Shown piece after piece: positions 9,174 to 18,206 of a stretch of DNA of 64,000 nucleotides; position 1 is the stretch's first letter; every line of letters begins with the position of its first letter. The notes under the pieces were generated by a model. It was not told where the DNA came from. It saw nothing but the letters and a program-made list of their open reading frames with translations, and did no database searches. The stretch covers positions 11,036,001-11,100,000 of the forward strand of contig NZ_CP108394.1 in NCBI RefSeq assembly GCF_041435215.1, read 5' to 3'. The DNA comes from Streptomyces sp. NBC_01314. Lineage in GTDB: Bacteria; Actinomycetota; Actinomycetes; Streptomycetales; Streptomycetaceae. Made by a program: the position numbers and the translations under genes.

Positions 9174-9549
9174 TCAGCCGTACCGGATCAGTATCGGCCG
9201 TTCCGTGATGTGTTCCGTGTCGCGATTGAGGAATTCGCACTGCCAGACGTTCTCGGGCAGGGAGACCTGGCGGCCGTGGCCGCAGGAGCGGAGGTCCGCG
9301 CGGGCCAACCACTCCTGGTAATCCCTCATGGACACCGCGAGCGGGATGCCCTGCCCGTCGGTGAGGACATGGTGCTTGCGGCCCGGCCGTGCGCGGTCGA
9401 CCGGGCTGGGCCCGCTTCTGGGCCGCGCCGAGCGCCCGCGCAACGGAGGAGTCGATCATCGCCCGCGACCGGTCCAGCTTCTTCGCCGCCCGCGGCTTCC
9501 TCAGCAACTGCAGGTGCAGCGCGTCACATTGACAGGCACCTGTCGACAT
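9174..9549 (-). pseudogene. IS5-family transposase remnant
   Basis: Two overlapping minus-strand frames share one ancestral product: LDRSRAMIDSSVARALGAAQ in one frame, then PSPVDRARPGRKHHVLTDGQ and GIPLAVS in the other. These match the central catalytic Asp region of Streptomyces IS5 transposases (the DSS motif and the KHHVLTDGQGIPL segment). A frameshift near 9430 and the lack of both ends make it inactive. The final part, QEWLARADLRSCGHGRQ through ILIRYG, is not recognised and may come from another element. Confidence 0.7.
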
Positions 9550-9662
9550 GTTGCTATGAGGCGCTGCTCAGCCGGACCTGCGTCGCGTCGGGTGCCGCTG
9601 GGCATCGGATCGACCGGCCGCTTGACCGGGGGCGGCGCCCCCGAACCCCAGAGCGAGGACCC

Positions 9663-10844
9663 ATGCCGCAGCGCGCCGCGACCATCGTCGGTGGCGGGAT
9701 CGGCGGGCTTGCGGCTGCCGTCGCCCTGCGTCGCCGGGGCTGGCGCGTCGAGGTACTGGAACGGTCCCCGGAATTCACTGAGATCGGCGCCGGCATCTCC
9801 CTGTGGCCGAACGCGCTGCACGCGCTTGAGGCGCTCGGTCTGGCCCGCGCTGTCCAGGCGCTCGGTGCCGTCGAAGCCGCAGGCGGCGTACGCGACCGCC
9901 AGGGCCGCTGGCTGACCCGAACGGACAACGCGGAGCTGGCGCGCCGCTTCGGCCATCCCCTGGTGGTCCTGCACCGCGCGGACCTGCTGCGAGTGCTCAC
10001 CGAGGCGCTGCCCGCCGACAGCCTGCGGTCGGGCAGCGAGGTGTCAGTGGTCCGCGACGGCGCCCAAGGCCCGGTCGTCGCTCACCGTGGGGGCGAGTCC
10101 CGGCCCGACCTCGTGATCGGCGCCGACGGGCTGCGCAGTGTGGTCCGCCGCACCCTGTGGCCCGACGCGGCCGACCCCCGGTACGCCGGCTACACGGCCT
10201 GGCGCACGGTCACCGAGCCCCTCGCCGAGCCCCCTTCCGAAGGGGCGGCGATCTGGGGCCGCGGAGCGAGGTTCGGCTACACGGCGCTACCGGGCGGGCG
10301 GATGTACTGCTTCGCGACCGCGTCCCTGCCGGCGGGAGCGGCCTCGGGCTCGTCCGAGTACGCCGAACTGCTGCGCCGGTTCGAGTCCTGGCCGGACCCC
10401 GTCCCCGCCCTGCTGACCGCAGTCCCCGCGGACACGGTGCTCCGACACGACCTGTACGACCTGCCACCACTGCCCTCCTTCGTCAGTGGCAGGGTCGCGC
10501 TGCTGGGCGACGCGGCCCATGCCATGACCCCCAACCTGGGCCAGGGCGCGTGCCAGGCGCTGGAGGACGCGGTCACCCTCGCCCACTGCCTCGACGGCAC
10601 CCCGGACGTGGCCGCCGCGCTGCGCTCGTACGACCTGCAGCGCCGCCCGCGGACCCAGGCCATCACACGCCGCTCCGCCCGGCTGGGCGCGATCGGTCAG
10701 CTGTCGTGGCCGCCCGCGGTGGTGCTGCGCGACACGGCCGCCCGGCTGGCGCCGACGCGGGCAACGTTGCGTTCCATGACGCCGGTCCTCGGCTGGACCG
10801 TGCCCGGTGACCCGGTGACCGAGAAGAAGAGTGAGAGCCGCTGA
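9663..10844 (+). CDS. FAD-dependent monooxygenase (PHBH-type)
   Basis: This 393-residue class A flavoprotein monooxygenase has the N-terminal ADP-binding motif VGGGIGGLAAAVALRRRG (about residues 8-25), the DG motif VIGADGLRSVVRR (about 150) and the flavin-ribityl motif GDAAHAMTPNLGQGACQALE (about 285-305). Enzymes of this type use NAD(P)H and O2 to hydroxylate aromatic or polyketide-like substrates. The ATG at 9663 follows AGCGAGGA. Its TGA overlaps the ATG of the membrane-fusion gene by one base, so the two are co-translated and presumably work on one pathway. Confidence 0.92.
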   Translation: MPQRAATIVGGGIGGLAAAVALRRRGWRVEVLERSPEFTEIGAGISLWPNALHALEALGLARAVQALGAVEAAGGVRDRQGRWLTRTDNAELARRFGHPLVVLHRADLLRVLTEALPADSLRSGSEVSVVRDGAQGPVVAHRGGESRPDLVIGADGLRSVVRRTLWPDAADPRYAGYTAWRTVTEPLAEPPSEGAAIWGRGARFGYTALPGGRMYCFATASLPAGAASGSSEYAELLRRFESWPDPVPALLTAVPADTVLRHDLYDLPPLPSFVSGRVALLGDAAHAMTPNLGQGACQALEDAVTLAHCLDGTPDVAAALRSYDLQRRPRTQAITRRSARLGAIGQLSWPPAVVLRDTAARLAPTRATLRSMTPVLGWTVPGDPVTEKKSESR

Positions 10845-12382
10845 TGCCGGACTGGACGTATCACCCGCTGCGTGGCCTGGCCGCTGCCGTCCTCGGCCGG
10901 CGCCGTTCGCAGCGGACCGCACTGCGGCTGCTGGCCTCGATCGGCTCCCGGCCCGCGGGCGCGCGGCTGATCGCCCGGGGGTTCGGCCACCGCCATCCGC
11001 CCGAGAGCCTCGCCGGCGAGATCGCCGGCGTGCCCGTGACCGTCCGCCTCGGCATAACCGTCCCGCCCTCGCTCGCCCGCGAAGCGGTACGCGCGCTGCC
11101 CCCGCTCGGGGCTGGTGTAGTCGAGGTGGCGCCCGTCTGCGCGGCCGACGCGGAGACCGTACGCGAGGCCGCTGCCGGCCGCTCGATCCCGCTGGTCGTC
11201 CGTGCCTGCGACCCGGAGACCGAGACCGCCCTCAAACCGCATGTCGACGGGTTCACCAGCGACGACGACCCGCACGTGGTCCGTGTCGTCGACCCGTCGG
11301 TCCCCGCGGCGGCCGCCGCGCTCGACGAGCCGGGCGCCGTCGTGCTCGCCCAACCCGGGGTGCTCGTGGCGGCCGGACCCGGCTGGTTCGCACGGGTCAC
11401 CGAGGCAGCCACGCCCACCGCGCCCGCTCCGTGGCTGGGGGACGTCGGCCGCGATCCCCGCCGCTGGCCCGCTTGGTGGTGGGGGCTGCTCGTCGGGCTC
11501 GGTATGACGGGCGCCGGCCTCGGCGCCGCGGCGATCACGCTCGGGCCGGTGCTGCTCTGGTACGACCGCGACTACCTCGGCATGACGCTGCACGAACTGC
11601 ATGCGGCCAACCACCACCTCGTACATTTCCTCCAGCACGACCGGATCACCATGGCCGGCACGATGGTGGCGATCGGCGCCCTCTACACCGGCCTCGCCGT
11701 GGGCGGGATCAGACGCGGCTGGCCCTGGGCCCGCGAGGTGTATCTGGTCTCGGGAGCGATCGGCTTCCCCACCTTGTTCTACTTTCTGGCCACCGGCTTC
11801 GTGGAACCCCTGCACACGGTCACCACCATCGTGCTGTTCCCGATGTTCGTGGCCGCGGTTCGTCGGACCCCGCACGCACCGCGATGGCGCCTGGCGCCCG
11901 AGGGGCCGGAGCCGGAGCGCCGACGGGCGCTGGTCGGCCAGCTGCTGCTGATCGTCACGGGAGCGGGGCTGTTCGTCGGCGGAGCGGTGATCTCGGTGGT
12001 CGGTCTGACCAGTGTCTTCGTGACGACCGACCTTGCTTTCCTGGGCACCGGCACGCAGACGCTGGAAAGCGTGAATCCTCGGCTTGTGTCGTTCGTCGCC
12101 CACGACCGGGCGGGGTTGGGCGGCGCCCTGATGGCCGCCGCGGTGGCCATCGTTCTGCTCAGCGCGTGGGGCTGGCGGCGGGGTGAGGCCTGGGTGTTCT
12201 GGACCTTGGCCGCGGCGGCGGCCGCCGGCTTCCTGCCGGCTGTCGTGGTGCACGGCGTCATCCACTACACCGACTTCCTCCACCTCGCGCCGGTGTACTT
12301 CGGCATCGCCATGACCGGCACCGGCCTGCTGCTCGCGCGTCCGTACCTCTGCGCCGAGGCGTCGGCGAGGTCGAAGGTCTGA
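10844..12382 (+). CDS. Barrel-like N-terminus fused to a multi-pass membrane protein
   Basis: This 512-residue protein has two parts. Residues 1-190 resemble a reduced dihydroorotate-dehydrogenase-type barrel (RLIARGFGHRHPPESLAGEI, VPVTVRLGITVPPS, GAGVVEVAPVC) but lack a clear set of catalytic and FMN residues. Residues 205-510 contain about eight membrane helices, with His-rich loops (LHELHAANHHLVHFLQHDR, then VVVHGVIHYTDFLHLAPVY) that could bind metal or haem. It is translationally coupled to the FAD monooxygenase. A membrane partner or electron-transfer role is an inference; I do not know a characterised homologue. Confidence 0.7.
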   Translation: MPDWTYHPLRGLAAAVLGRRRSQRTALRLLASIGSRPAGARLIARGFGHRHPPESLAGEIAGVPVTVRLGITVPPSLAREAVRALPPLGAGVVEVAPVCAADAETVREAAAGRSIPLVVRACDPETETALKPHVDGFTSDDDPHVVRVVDPSVPAAAAALDEPGAVVLAQPGVLVAAGPGWFARVTEAATPTAPAPWLGDVGRDPRRWPAWWWGLLVGLGMTGAGLGAAAITLGPVLLWYDRDYLGMTLHELHAANHHLVHFLQHDRITMAGTMVAIGALYTGLAVGGIRRGWPWAREVYLVSGAIGFPTLFYFLATGFVEPLHTVTTIVLFPMFVAAVRRTPHAPRWRLAPEGPEPERRRALVGQLLLIVTGAGLFVGGAVISVVGLTSVFVTTDLAFLGTGTQTLESVNPRLVSFVAHDRAGLGGALMAAAVAIVLLSAWGWRRGEAWVFWTLAAAAAAGFLPAVVVHGVIHYTDFLHLAPVYFGIAMTGTGLLLARPYLCAEASARSKV

Positions 12383-12755
12383 CGGGCCGTCTCGCGAGCG
12401 CTCCACCATGGGCGCTTGCACTACTCGGACGCCCTCCGATCCGCGGGACTGTCAGCCGACGTGGTTGGCCTGCTGGGTCCCGGTGAAGGTTCCGATCGTC
12501 GGCGAGAGCAGGCGGGCGGCGGCGTCTGACGGTGGCGAGATCCCGCGATCCTTTCGGGAACTGGATCGGAGCCTTCACGGCGATGCCGCCCGTGTGGAGG
12601 AATGCGCCTCGGCGCCATCCGGGCGGTGCGGAACCTACGGCCTGGGCGCTGGTGGCGAAGCGACGGTCGATCACGGCTGTGGGGGGCGTCGGTGGTAGTG
12701 AGCTCCATGAAGGCGCCCAGGTCGCCGTCGAGCGACCCCGGGGTGAAGCGCCTGG
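12383..12755. other. Intergenic region with no supported gene
   Basis: About 370 bp between convergent genes. No terminator-class hairpin or recognisable domain was seen. Open frames on both strands look like shadows. Confidence 0.4.
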
Positions 12756-13526
12756 TCATCGTCGGCGCGCGGTGACCAGCCAGGCGCGGGAGTCGAACCA
12801 GACGCCTTTGCCGGTGTCGTGTGTTTCGAGAGTCGAGCGAAGCCGATCGAGTGCGCTTTTGGCCGAGGCGGGATCCAGGCCGGTGACCAATTCCTTCGCC
12901 ATCAGCAGCTGGAGTACGGCAGCATGCGCCCGGTCGGCGTCCGGGCCGTAATAGACGGGCTCGCGTACGTCGGCGACGTCCACAGCCGTGAAGCCGGCCG
13001 CGGTCAAGTGGCCGACCACGACGTCCGGATCGGCCAGTGTGAAGGGGTCGACGGCCGCTTCGGTCGACGTCGATGGCGCGTACCCGCGGGAGAGCGCCGC
13101 CCGGATCGCGGTATGCCACTCCTGGCGGTCGGCGGCCTGCCAGACCAACTGCACGAAGCGCGCACCCGGACGCAGGGCTCGCCCGATGTTGGCGAACGCG
13201 GCGATGGGGTCGGAGAAGAACATCGTGCCGAACCGACTGACGCCCAGACTGAAATGCTCCGGCGGAAAAGCATGGGCCTGAGCGTCGGCCTGTACGAAGC
13301 TGACATTGCGGAGCCCTTCTGCCTCGGCCTGTTGGTGGGCTCGCGCCAGCATCGGGCCCGAGACGTCGATGCCGAGCGCGGTCCCCGGCGACGCGACTCG
13401 GGCTGCGTCCCGGGTGGTCTGGCCGGTGCCGCAGCCGATGTCGAGGACACGGTCGCCGGGGCGGATGTCGAGGGCCTTCCGCAGCCGCTCGTGATAGCGG
13501 GCGAGCTCCGAGTCGTAGTCGAACAA
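12756..13526 (-). CDS. Class I SAM-dependent methyltransferase
   Basis: This 256-residue enzyme has motif I VLDIGCGTGQTTRDAA (about residues 29-44), motif II GIDVSGPML and the adenine-binding VQADAQAHAFP, the Methyltransf_11/25 pattern. The substrate is unknown. I chose a TTG start at 13526 because AAGGAGA (13535-13541) lies eight bases upstream and homology begins with FDYDSELARYHE; the longer open frame upstream belongs to a different, decayed gene. The stop of the decayed LLM gene lies 13 bp upstream, so the two may once have been an operon. Confidence 0.85.
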   Translation of the reverse strand: MFDYDSELARYHERLRKALDIRPGDRVLDIGCGTGQTTRDAARVASPGTALGIDVSGPMLARAHQQAEAEGLRNVSFVQADAQAHAFPPEHFSLGVSRFGTMFFSDPIAAFANIGRALRPGARFVQLVWQAADRQEWHTAIRAALSRGYAPSTSTEAAVDPFTLADPDVVVGHLTAAGFTAVDVADVREPVYYGPDADRAHAAVLQLLMAKELVTGLDPASAKSALDRLRSTLETHDTGKGVWFDSRAWLVTARRR

Positions 13527-13539
13527 CGTGATCGTCTCC

Positions 13540-14013
13540 TTATGTCGCCGGGCCGTCGCGGAGGACGCCCCGCACGGTGTCGAGCCGTACACCCGGTTCG
13601 AACTCCGGTAGCCACCACGTCGCGCCGGCCTTCGCGTACGGCTCCGGGTCGGCACCGGGCGGCAGACTGACGGCGATGTCGTACGACGCCATTTCGCGAT
13701 GGCGCAGTTCCGTGAGGGTGCTGACGACCTCGGCGAGTTGATCCGGGTGTTCGAGATTGGCAGGGAAGAAGCCGTCGAGCCGGGCGGCCCGGCGGATCGG
13801 TTTGACGTTGCCCGGGAATCCGGCGGCCCACACCGGCACGCCAGGCCGCTGAACCGGCCGCGGTAGGAACGCGATGTCGTCGACGGTGTAGTACTCGCCG
13901 CGGTGGCGCACGGGCTCGCCGGCGAACCGGTCGCTGCCGAGGCCGACGCCGAGGGTGAGGCGGCCGTCGCTGAGCCCACCCGCACGGCACCCCCGGCCGA
14001 GACGCGTACACAC
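13540..14013 (-). pseudogene. LLM-class flavin oxidoreductase, internally deleted and N-terminally truncated
   Basis: The frame contains LSDGRLTLGVGLGSDRFAGE followed immediately by PVRHRGEYYTVDDIAFLPRP and PGVPVWAAGFPGN, all typical of luciferase-like monooxygenases. Intact proteins have about 40 residues between LGVGLGSD and the HRGEYY element and some 80 residues before it; both are missing. The C-terminal half reads through to VRGVLRDGPAT. It is best seen as a deletion remnant. Confidence 0.7.
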
Positions 14014-14019
14014 CCCACC

Positions 14020-14137
14020 GGCCGATCACATTCGCCAGACCCGCCACGTCATCGGAGACCCCCAGCACATGACGGTCGGGCCGCACCACACACGCCGCCC
14101 CGTACGGCCCGGACTGCGACCGCCCCTCCGGGTCCAC
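14020..14137 (-). pseudogene. C-terminal scrap of an aromatic-ring hydroxylase
   Basis: The minus strand reads YGAACVVRPDRHVLGVSDDV with AGLANVIGRW after it, which fits the last strand and helix (ALLVRPDGHVAWR-type) of FAD aromatic hydroxylases. Nothing of the FAD domain remains. It directly abuts the LLM remnant. Confidence 0.5.
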
Positions 14138-14268
14138 AGCTCAGCCAGCGGGCCGGACGACCGAAGGTCTTGGGACCGTCCGTCTGGCTGAGAGCCTGCT
14201 TGGCCGACGGGCCAACTGCGTCGCCCAGTGCAGGTGGTTCACCCACGGGTGCTCTACCCGCAGGTGTT

Positions 14269-15378
14269 TCACCAGCTGATTCCGGCCGCGACCGGCAGAT
14301 GGTCACTGCCGGTGGCCGGCAGCACCCACGAGCTCTTCGGCTGCACCCCGCGGACCAGGATCTGGTCGATCCGCGCCACCGGGAACTTCGCCGGCCAGCT
14401 GAAGCCGAAGCCGTCCCCTGCCGCCTCCTGGGCCGAGTGCAGGTGCGCGGTGATGTCGTCGAACGCCCGGTCGTCAGTGGTGCCGTTCAGGTCGCCGAGC
14501 AGCACCACCCGTTCGTTCTGCTCGGCTGCGATGGCCTCGCCGAGTGCCTGCGCGTTCCTGTCCCGCGAGTCCGTCCAGAAGCCCGCCCTGGGGTTCAGCC
14601 GTACGGACCCCAGGTGGGCGACGTACACCGCCAATGGCCCCTGGTCGGTGGCCACGGTGGTGCGCAGTGCCCGGTTGTAGGCCGCCTTGATGCCGGCCGG
14701 CTTGGTGTCCGCCAGTGGGCCGACGTCCTGCTTGATGTCGACCGGCCGGGTGTCCGACAGAGGCAGCTTGCTCCACAGCCCGACCGTGCCCCGCACGGTG
14801 TGGTGGGGGTATGTCTTCGCGAGCTCTTTCTCGTACGTACCTCTGGCCTGTTGGGTCAGCTCCTCCAGGGCCAGCACGTCCGCGCCGGAGGCGGCCAGGT
14901 CACGGGCGGTGCCGACCGGGTCGGGGTTCTCGGCGCCGACGTTGTGGCTGACGACGGTGAGGTCGCTGCCGGGGTGCGACTTGTCGCCGAGCAGCCCGCC
15001 GAACAGGTTCAGCCACACCGTTACCGGCAGCAGCAGCGCGGCCACCGCGGAGGCGGAGCGGCGCCACAGCGCCGCGGCCAGCAGCACCGGTATGAACAGG
15101 GCGAACCACGGCAGGAGGGTCTCCACCAGGCTGCCGAGGTTCCCGATCCGGTTCGGGATCGTCGCGTGGAGCAGCATGAGCAGGCCCAACAGCAGTGCCA
15201 GCGCCGCGAGGACCGGGCCGCGCTTCCAAAGCTCCGGCCGGGAGCCGATGCGGATCGCCCGGCGGATGCCCGTGCGTCGGGTACCGAAGGCGGCATCCGG
15301 GCGGTCGGCACCGCCCTGCCCGGTCTGCGCCGTGCCCACCTGTGTCGTCGTCTGTCCTCGCTCACTGCTGCCGGTCAC
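14269..15378 (-). CDS. Membrane-anchored endonuclease/exonuclease/phosphatase-family protein
   Basis: This 369-residue protein starts at a GTG (15378) behind AAGGA. Three membrane helices (about residues 55-130) precede an EEP catalytic domain facing outward. Catalytic motifs are visible: SHNVGAEN (Asn), DVLALEEL (Glu), LLGDLNGTTDD (Asp and Asn) and the C-terminal GSDHLPV (Asp-His). Such proteins cleave phosphodiesters in nucleic acids or phospholipids; the extracytoplasmic location suggests phospholipid or extracellular nucleic acid, but the substrate is unknown. An ATG at 15489 would add 37 unstructured residues and has a poor ribosome site. Confidence 0.85.
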   Translation of the reverse strand: MTGSSERGQTTTQVGTAQTGQGGADRPDAAFGTRRTGIRRAIRIGSRPELWKRGPVLAALALLLGLLMLLHATIPNRIGNLGSLVETLLPWFALFIPVLLAAALWRRSASAVAALLLPVTVWLNLFGGLLGDKSHPGSDLTVVSHNVGAENPDPVGTARDLAASGADVLALEELTQQARGTYEKELAKTYPHHTVRGTVGLWSKLPLSDTRPVDIKQDVGPLADTKPAGIKAAYNRALRTTVATDQGPLAVYVAHLGSVRLNPRAGFWTDSRDRNAQALGEAIAAEQNERVVLLGDLNGTTDDRAFDDITAHLHSAQEAAGDGFGFSWPAKFPVARIDQILVRGVQPKSSWVLPATGSDHLPVAAGISW

Positions 15379-15904
15379 TGCTGCGTCCTTGGGGCTTGGG
15401 CAGGGTGGGCGTACATACGCGGGCAACCACGATCGATCGCATGGGTGCGCGGTTCGTAGTTCCAGGGTTCGTTCCCGTGGGTCTGGCACCGCCCGTACCT
15501 GGCATCACGGTTGGACAGCCACGCCGTCGCATTGGAGCGCCCGATGTCGACCGCGTCCCTCGACACATGACGAGACGGCGCCGCGGTGGCCGACCATCGG
15601 GCGGCCTCGTCTGCGGACGCGTACGTGAAGACCGTCTCGCGATGTGAGAGTGAGAGTGATGCGGCCGACGAGGACGAGAGGGCCGACCGGGACGAGCGGG
15701 GTGAGGAGGACGAGTGTGGTGAGGAGCACGAGGGCTTCGGTATTGGATTGCCGAAGGCTGCGGTGATCACCGCTATGGCGGCCGACGGGCCGACGACCAG
15801 GAGCCGGGTTCGAGTCATGCTGCCAGTCAAGGCAGCACGGTGTTGCCGGCACGTATGCGGTTTTCGATATGCCGACGATATGCGCCGGCTCGTAGCCTCG
15901 GAGC
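15379..15904. other. Intergenic region with a possible small membrane-protein remnant
   Basis: Upstream of the response regulator, minus-strand DNA from about 15818 encodes MTRTRLLVVGPSAAIAVITA, which looks like a signal or membrane helix. A hydrophobic run follows in another frame (LVLLTTLVLLTPLVPVGPLV), within an imperfect CTC/GTC-rich repeat. It may be a frameshifted small membrane protein divergent from the two-component system; no intact gene is present. Confidence 0.35.
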
Positions 15905-16600
15905 ATGCGTGTGTTGGTTGTCGAGGACGAGCCGTATCTGGCAGAAGCCATCCGCGATGGTCTACGCCTGGAAGCCATCGCGGCCGACATCGCGGGTGAC
16001 GGCGACGCCGCCTTGGAACTGCTGAGCATCAACACCTACGACATCGCCGTCCTGGACCGTGACATCCCCGGCCCCTCCGGCGACGAGATCGCCGAACGCA
16101 TCGTCGCCTCCGGCAGCGGCATGCCCATCCTCATGCTCACCGCGGCCGACCGGCTCGACGACAAGGTCTCCGGGTTCGCACTCGGCGCCGACGACTACCT
16201 CACGAAGCCGTTCGAACTCCAAGAACTCGTGCTCCGTCTCAGAGCACTCGACCGCAGGCGCGCCCACAACAGGCCACCTGTGCGAGTGATCGCAGATCTG
16301 CGGCTGGACGCGTTCCGCCGAGAGGTCTACCGCGACGGCCGCTACGTTGCGCTGACCAGGAAGCAGTTCGCCGTACTCGAAGTCCTCGTCGCTGCCGAAG
16401 GCGGTGTCGTCAGCGCCGAAGAACTCCTGGAACGCGCGTGGGATGAGAACGCCGACCCGTTCACCAACGCTGTGCGCATCACCGTCTCGGCCCTGCGTAA
16501 GCGGCTCGGCGAACCCGGGATCGTCGCCACCGTGCCGGGCGTCGGCTACCGCATCGACGCGCGACCGGAGACCGGACACGAGGGAGACCAGCGTGGATAG
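15905..16600 (+). CDS. OmpR/PhoB-type response regulator
   Basis: This 231-residue regulator has an intact receiver domain: acidic pocket ED near residues 8-9, phospho-acceptor Asp51 (AVLDRDIPG), Thr79 and Lys101 (LTKPF). The C-terminal winged helix covers about residues 128-222 (VALTRKQFAVLEVLVAAEGG, VRITVSALRKRLGEPGIVAT). Its stop overlaps the histidine-kinase GTG start by eight bases, the usual coupling of a two-component pair. Target genes are not evident. Confidence 0.93.
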   Translation: MRVLVVEDEPYLAEAIRDGLRLEAIAADIAGDGDAALELLSINTYDIAVLDRDIPGPSGDEIAERIVASGSGMPILMLTAADRLDDKVSGFALGADDYLTKPFELQELVLRLRALDRRRAHNRPPVRVIADLRLDAFRREVYRDGRYVALTRKQFAVLEVLVAAEGGVVSAEELLERAWDENADPFTNAVRITVSALRKRLGEPGIVATVPGVGYRIDARPETGHEGDQRG

Positions 16601-17705
16601 GACACCCGGGTTGAGCGTTCGCGCAAGACTCACCCTCAGCTACGCCGGATTCCTCATGCTGGCAGGCGTCCTGCTGCTCGCGGCGGTGTGGGTGTTCCTC
16701 CTGCGATACGTCCCCGACCGTGCGATGCTCATCAACCCCGATGACAAACCCACGCATGGTGTTTTTCCCGTCCGGTCCGTCCTCCTGGACGTTTTCGCTC
16801 CGAAGGCAGCCGCAGTACTGGTGTTCCTGCTGGTTTTCGGTCTCGTGGGAGGTTGGATCCTCGCTGGCCGCATGCTCGCCCCTTTGACCCGCATCACCCA
16901 CGCCACACGCATGGCCACGAGCGGATCGCTCTCCCACCGGATCCGGCTACCGGGCCGCACAGATGAATTCCGTGAACTCGCCGACGCCTTCGACTCGATG
17001 CTCGCAGGGCTCGAAGCACACGTCGCCGAACAGCAGCGGTTCGCAGCCAACGCCTCTCACGAGTTGCGCACCCCGCTGGCGATCTCGAAGGCACTTCTCG
17101 ACGTGGCCCGCACCGATCCGAACCACGACACAGACGAACTCATCGACCGCCTGCACATCGTCAACACCCGAGCCATCGATCTCACCGAGGCACTGCTCCT
17201 GCTCAGCCGCGCCAATCAGCGGTCCTTCACCCGAGAACGCGTCGACCTGTCCCTCATGGCGGAAGAAGCCACCGAAACACTCCTCTCCCTCGCAGAAAGG
17301 CATGGTGTCACCATCGAGACCTGTGGTGACATCACCCCCACGATCGGATCGCGGGCGCTCCTACTGCAGCTGACCACGAACCTCGTGCACAACGCGATCG
17401 TCCACAACCTGCCTGCACAGGGCACCGTGTGGGTGAATACCAGCATCCGCCCCAAGACTGTGGTGCTCGCTGTCGAGAACACGGGAGAGAAGCTCACCCC
17501 ACAGCTGGCCTCGACACTCACCGAACCCTTCCAGCGCGGCACCGAGCGCATACACACCGACCACGCCGGCCTCGGCCTCGGCCTGACCATCGTCAAGACC
17601 ATCACCCACGCACACGATGGAAAACTCACCCTCACCCCGCGCACTGCCGGCGGGATCCGTATCACTGTGGAACTACCCGCGACATCCCCGCGCACGGACA
17701 GATGA
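16593..17705 (+). CDS. Sensor histidine kinase partner of the response regulator
   Basis: This 370-residue kinase has two membrane helices (about residues 17-38 and 70-92) bounding a short 30-residue extracytoplasmic loop, then a HAMP domain, the dimerisation helix with His156 (NASHELRTPL), an N box (LVHNAIVHN) and a G box (GLGLGLTIVK). The short loop suggests sensing in or at the membrane rather than of a large ligand. The GTG at 16593 follows AGGGAGA. Confidence 0.92.
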   Translation: MDRTPGLSVRARLTLSYAGFLMLAGVLLLAAVWVFLLRYVPDRAMLINPDDKPTHGVFPVRSVLLDVFAPKAAAVLVFLLVFGLVGGWILAGRMLAPLTRITHATRMATSGSLSHRIRLPGRTDEFRELADAFDSMLAGLEAHVAEQQRFAANASHELRTPLAISKALLDVARTDPNHDTDELIDRLHIVNTRAIDLTEALLLLSRANQRSFTRERVDLSLMAEEATETLLSLAERHGVTIETCGDITPTIGSRALLLQLTTNLVHNAIVHNLPAQGTVWVNTSIRPKTVVLAVENTGEKLTPQLASTLTEPFQRGTERIHTDHAGLGLGLTIVKTITHAHDGKLTLTPRTAGGIRITVELPATSPRTDR

Positions 17706-18206
17706 CCAATCAGGGAACTGATGCGGCGCTGCTGAAGATGTGGATCTCGTGAGCACAGATCAGCGCCGAGAACCGGCGCTGCGGTGGTCGAGGCTTTTCA
17801 GGCCCGCCGAGCGGGTTCCGGCAGATTGGAGGCACACCTGCCCATCTGCAACCTGCAACCTGCAACCTGCGTCCGGAGCCCGGCCGTCGGCCAACGTCCA
17901 GAACGTCCAGACGTGTCTGCGGATGCACAGGCACGAGCCCGTTCTGTCGCTGGCCGTCCGTTGGGGAGCACGAAGGACCGGGAGTTCCTCTTGGACTGCG
18001 CGCCGATTCTCACGGAATCCCGGCGGACTCTTCCACGGATCCTCACGCCCTCCGGCACGGGCTCGCCAGCCGATTCCCACTCGAAATCCTCCGCGCAATT
18101 ACTGGCGAAGAGGGTTGCCGCGCCTGCTAGTCTTCGGCGTCTTGCCGCACACTCGTGCGCACACACCACAACGCTCGTCGTATCAGTCCCGTGGGGGGAT
18201 CCTGTC
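17706..18206. other. Intergenic region with short direct repeats
   Basis: About 500 bp with no supported gene. It includes three tandem copies of CTGCAAC (about 17846-17868) and a duplicated AACGTCCAG (about 17894-17912). It presumably contains the promoter of the gene at 18207, whose ribosome site GTGGGGGGA is at 18191-18199. Confidence 0.5.

Noticed and set aside
10697..12421. 574-codon minus-strand frame
   Set aside because: Antisense to the monooxygenase end and the membrane-fusion gene; composition is His/Gln/Arg-rich noise.
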